DNA from: Enterococcus devriesei
GTDB taxonomy: Bacteria > Bacillota > Bacilli > Lactobacillales > Enterococcaceae
DNA: 64,000 nt
Assembly: GCF_001885905.1 (NCBI RefSeq)
Contig: NZ_JXKM01000003.1
Coordinates: 62,001-126,000, forward strand
Reading direction: 5' to 3'
How positions within the stretch are numbered: position 1 is the first letter of the stretch; each line of letters opens with the position of its first letter. The notes below the pieces were generated by a model, which did not search any database, had not been told where the DNA came from, and was given only the letters and a program-made list of their open reading frames with translations. The position numbers and the translations under genes are program-made. This document shows positions 61,352 to 64,000 of this stretch, in pieces.

Positions 61352-61861
61352 TTATTTTCCAATTACTAAGCGTCTCGTGTAAACCGCTTGACCAGAATGC
61401 ATAGCAGCATCATCAATCGCTGAGACGATTCGAGCTTGACGAGTAACCGGTGGTGTCCAATTGGTATCGATCACATCTGTAAGACTGCTCTCATCCAGCT
61501 GCTCTAAATATTTTTTCGTGAAGTCGATACTAGCTGATAGATACTCTAAAACTAATTGCCGATCCGTTACTACGACTTTTGCCGCTTCTTCCGGCGAATG
61601 GCGATAATCTTCGGTATCATCTGGTAAGTCCAACGCAAATTTTTCTGTCCAGCCAGCACTTGTCCAAAGTGCCTCGGTCCCATTTAAAGCTGAAATCTGC
61701 AGATCCAATTCGCGAGCAGTATGCCACATTAGCCACGTCACTGATTTAATCAATGGTGCCGGCATCTTGTTAGCCTCTTCTGTGGTCATTTGTTCAAAAG
61801 TATCTTCAAAACGTTCCTGTGCGCGATCCAAAATCTCCATTGCCAATTGCGTACTTTTCAT
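61352..61861 (-). CDS. DinB/YfiT-family putative metal-dependent protein
   Basis: 169 residues of the four-helix DinB-like superfamily. His47 in WLMWHTARELD and His155 in AAMHSGQAVYTRRL are the likely metal ligands. Members include bacillithiol-dependent transferases and proteins of unknown reaction. AGGAGG precedes the ATG. Single gene. Reaction not assigned. Confidence 0.8.
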   Translation of the reverse strand: MKSTQLAMEILDRAQERFEDTFEQMTTEEANKMPAPLIKSVTWLMWHTARELDLQISALNGTEALWTSAGWTEKFALDLPDDTEDYRHSPEEAAKVVVTDRQLVLEYLSASIDFTKKYLEQLDESSLTDVIDTNWTPPVTRQARIVSAIDDAAMHSGQAVYTRRLVIGK

Positions 61862-61939
61862 CGTAATAGCCTCCTAGTTCATCTGAATTCGTTCTTCTTC
61901 AACTGTACTACGGAGCTTTATTAAGGGCAACTATTCGAC

Positions 61940-62290
61940 TTATTCGGCTGTCGAATACAAATACGCCAGATCGCTTGCGACTTGCTGCGCTTCTGATGAA
62001 TCAGCAAATTGAAACGTCAATCTCTGATTTGAAAGAGTCACAACTAGTTGATTATTTTCTTGTTGCAACTTGAATGCTTCTTTCGAAAAGAATGTATGCT
62101 GAAACTGATTCAAATCTAAATTAGGCTGAATCACCAACATGCCTGCATCATAAAATACCACTGGCACCTCATCAACGGTTTCCAACAAAGTAAAGTTCAT
62201 TAATTCTTCTTCCGAAAGCTGCTGGTCAATATACGCTTGCAAAATCAAAAATTGCTGCGACTGATTAAAAACTTGTTTGAATTCATTCAT
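61940..62290 (-). CDS. Uncharacterised small protein coupled to the CoADR-like gene
   Basis: About 116 residues, not recognised. It is soluble and acidic, with alternating strands and helices (FVLLQAYIDQQLSEEELMNF, here with small changes). No motif points to a family. GGAGTAGGCGG before the ATG at 62290 overlaps the stop of the upstream flavoprotein gene (gap 4 bases), so it is coupled. It may assist or be regulated with that redox protein. Confidence 0.65.
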   Translation of the reverse strand: MNEFKQVFNQSQQFLILQAYIDQQLSEEELMNFTLLETVDEVPVVFYDAGMLVIQPNLDLNQFQHTFFSKEAFKLQQENNQLVVTLSNQRLTFQFADSSEAQQVASDLAYLYSTAE

Positions 62291-62294
62291 CCGC

Positions 62295-63908
62295 CTACTC
62301 CTCAATCAAAATTGCTGGAATACCAAAGCCAGCTAAAATCCGTGCAGACGTATAGGTATTTAACCCTTTTCTAAAGGTGATATAAACCTTACGATCTTTC
62401 GGGATTTCGTTGATCCGATCACGCAGCTCGTTCATAGGAATATTTTTAGTTGCTTCAATCGAGCCGGATGGGGATTTATTAGGTTCACGAATATCTAAGA
62501 AAAAGGCGCTAGCTAAATCTTCAGCTGGAATATCTTCCGCTTTGATTGTTTCCACCACGTTGGTCATTTGATTGATTGCCACATAGCCGGCAATGTTCAA
62601 TGGATCTCTCGTGGTTGAATACGGTGGTGAATAAGGTAATTCTAAATCAGGCAGATCAAATACGGTTAGATTGCCAGTGATGGCTACGGACAGTTCCCCC
62701 ATTCGTTTGTCGACACCTTGTTCTCCGACGGCTTGTCCACCTAAGATTTTACCGCTATCCGCGTCGAAAATAATTTTAAGATTCAAGCGGGTCGCTCCTG
62801 GGTAAAAGTAGGCATGATCAAACGGGGTCACAAAAACAGATTTGTAATTCGTGATGCCCGCCGCTTTCAAGGCATGCTCGGTCATTCCAGCATAACTAGC
62901 GGTGTAATCAAAAATTTTCGCTACACCGGCCCCGATATACCCCCGATAGCGCATCGGTGTACCATTAACCATATCAGCTAACATGTGACCTTGACGATTG
63001 GCGGCACTGGATAACATACTTGAAGTTGCCAGCCCGGTCACTACGCTGGTGGTTTTAATAATATCGCCAATGGCATAGATGTCGGCTACATTTGTTTCTA
63101 ATTGATCGTTGACGATGATTTGTCCGTCCTCGGATAATTCAATACCGGCCGTTTTAGCGACTTCATTATTTGGCGCCACCCCAGTCGCAAAGAGAATCAA
63201 TTCGGGATTAAGTCTCGTTCCATCGGATAACAGAACCTCTTGTCCAGCTTGACGAATTTCTTCTACTCGTGTGTTTAAATGAACATGTAAGTCATTTTCA
63301 AGCAATTTAGCATAGATCAAATCCGCGATCTCTTCATCATAAGGAAACGCGACTTGCGGCAATTGATCCACTAGCGTTACGTCCATTCCGCGATGTTTAA
63401 AGTTTTCTGCTAATTCAAGACCCATCACGCCGGCTCCTAAAACTAAAACACTGTTAGGATCGTGTTCATCAAGATAGGTTTTGATCTCTGCGGCATCTGT
63501 CACGCTACGTAAGACAAAGCCATTTTCCGCTTCTGCGGCCCCTTTGATTGGCGGTAAGGTTGGACGAGCTCCTGCTGAAATAATTAATTTGTCATAATTG
63601 GTCGCAGTCGTTTCGCCAGTCGCCAAATCTTTGACGACTAATTGTTTATTTTCTGGATCAATCGTCTGAACTTCATGCTTCGTAAAAACATCAATATTGT
63701 TCTTTACCTTTAATATTTCTGGCGTCCGTTCGATCAAGGAATCCAAATCCTCAATTACACCACCTAAATAATAAGGCAGTGCGCAGCTTGCGTAAGAAAT
63801 ATTTTCTCCTCGTTCATAAATCACGATTTCGTGTTCTTCATTCAAACGACGTAAGCGGGTAGCAAACGAAGGGCCACCTGCAACCCCACCTATTACTACA
63901 AATTTCAT
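62295..63908 (-). CDS. CoA-disulfide reductase-like flavoprotein with inactive rhodanese domain
   Basis: 537 residues. N-terminal FAD motif VIGGVAGGPSFATRLRR, redox Cys42 in ISYASCALPYYLGG, NAD site VLVLGAGVMGLELAE (about 153-167), and the dimerisation domain follow the CoA-disulfide reductase / NADH oxidase family. The C-terminal 85 residues form a rhodanese-like domain in which the catalytic Cys of the CxxG loop is missing (VYITFRKGLNTYTSA). Likely reductase for CoA disulfide, polysulfide or peroxide; the rhodanese part may be structural or bind a substrate. GAGGAG precedes the ATG. Its 3' neighbour is coupled. Confidence 0.88.
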   Translation of the reverse strand: MKFVVIGGVAGGPSFATRLRRLNEEHEIVIYERGENISYASCALPYYLGGVIEDLDSLIERTPEILKVKNNIDVFTKHEVQTIDPENKQLVVKDLATGETTATNYDKLIISAGARPTLPPIKGAAEAENGFVLRSVTDAAEIKTYLDEHDPNSVLVLGAGVMGLELAENFKHRGMDVTLVDQLPQVAFPYDEEIADLIYAKLLENDLHVHLNTRVEEIRQAGQEVLLSDGTRLNPELILFATGVAPNNEVAKTAGIELSEDGQIIVNDQLETNVADIYAIGDIIKTTSVVTGLATSSMLSSAANRQGHMLADMVNGTPMRYRGYIGAGVAKIFDYTASYAGMTEHALKAAGITNYKSVFVTPFDHAYFYPGATRLNLKIIFDADSGKILGGQAVGEQGVDKRMGELSVAITGNLTVFDLPDLELPYSPPYSTTRDPLNIAGYVAINQMTNVVETIKAEDIPAEDLASAFFLDIREPNKSPSGSIEATKNIPMNELRDRINEIPKDRKVYITFRKGLNTYTSARILAGFGIPAILIEE

Positions 63909-64000
63909 GGTTCCATCTCCTCTATTTAAAAAAATAAGTTTTAGCTTTAAACGTATGCCCGCTAACGAGAGAAAGTTCCTTAAAATACGCTTTCACTATA

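Overview
The window looks like a chromosomal segment of a low-GC Gram-positive of the order Lactobacillales, most likely Enterococcus or a close relative. The evidence is strong AGGAGG ribosome binding sites, an abundance of lactose/cellobiose-family PTS permeases, Mga- and Rgg-like regulators, LPXTG surface proteins with pilin-type repeats, an oleate hydratase, and three copies of an intergenic element built round paired GACAGAAG..CTTCTGTC and AGCTGAGACA..TGTCTCAGCT hairpins of a kind I associate with enterococcal genomes. I saw no rRNA, tRNA, CRISPR array, transposase or prophage.

Layout. 1-4.4 kb: an ornithine cyclodeaminase-like and tautomerase pair, a YbaK-type deacylase, a LysR regulator, a TSUP permease and a PsiE-like membrane protein. 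4.5-11.4 kb: a 2124-residue LPXTG adhesin with six tandem pilin-type isopeptide repeats, preceded by a coupled small exported protein, with an AT-rich upstream region. 12-21 kb: an alpha-mannoside locus (PTS IIC, GH38, GH125 in one operon, followed by two ROK sugar kinases and an isochorismatase-like protein), with a divergent GntR regulator and a readable promoter, operator and cre layout. 21-24.9 kb: a second sugar locus (GH1, GntR, PTS IIC). 24.9-31.2 kb: MerR/SDR pair, MerR with a coupled unknown protein, Asp/Glu racemase, a frameshifted Rgg-like gene, an LPXTG gene broken by an in-frame TAG, and a CPBP protein. 31.2-44 kb: a lipoprotein, two Mga-type regulators, MsrA, meso-diaminopimelate dehydrogenase, oleate hydratase, methionine aminopeptidase, two base-excision glycosylase-family proteins and a DUF975 membrane protein. 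44-48.7 kb: LysR with a split chromate transporter, a YadG/YadH-type ABC exporter, and truA. 49-57.6 kb: a coiled-coil protein, then a seven-gene operon in which a PRD regulator precedes an M42 peptidase, PTS IIA, IIB, IIC, an M24 peptidase and a MalY/PatB-type lyase. 58-64 kb: an enolase gene behind a fluoride riboswitch, a TetR/oxidoreductase pair with matched operators, a DinB-like protein, and a CoA-disulfide-reductase-like flavoprotein with a degenerate rhodanese domain.

How it works together. Much of the window is nutrient scavenging. The mannoside operon should import short mannosides and trim them in the cytoplasm with GH38 and GH125, and the released sugars would be phosphorylated by ROK kinases; a GntR repressor and CcpA probably control it. 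The 50-57.6 kb operon pairs PTS import with two peptidases and a predicted C-S lyase but has no glycosidase, which resembles in part the E. coli frv and sgc loci and suggests a sugar-amino acid or peptide conjugate as substrate. The fluoride riboswitch in front of eno is the clearest regulatory RNA: its aptamer, pseudoknot and overlapping terminator can all be read from the sequence. Several genes look decayed or have lost catalytic residues (Rgg frameshift, LPXTG gene with a stop, Tag-like protein without the catalytic Glu, rhodanese domain without Cys).
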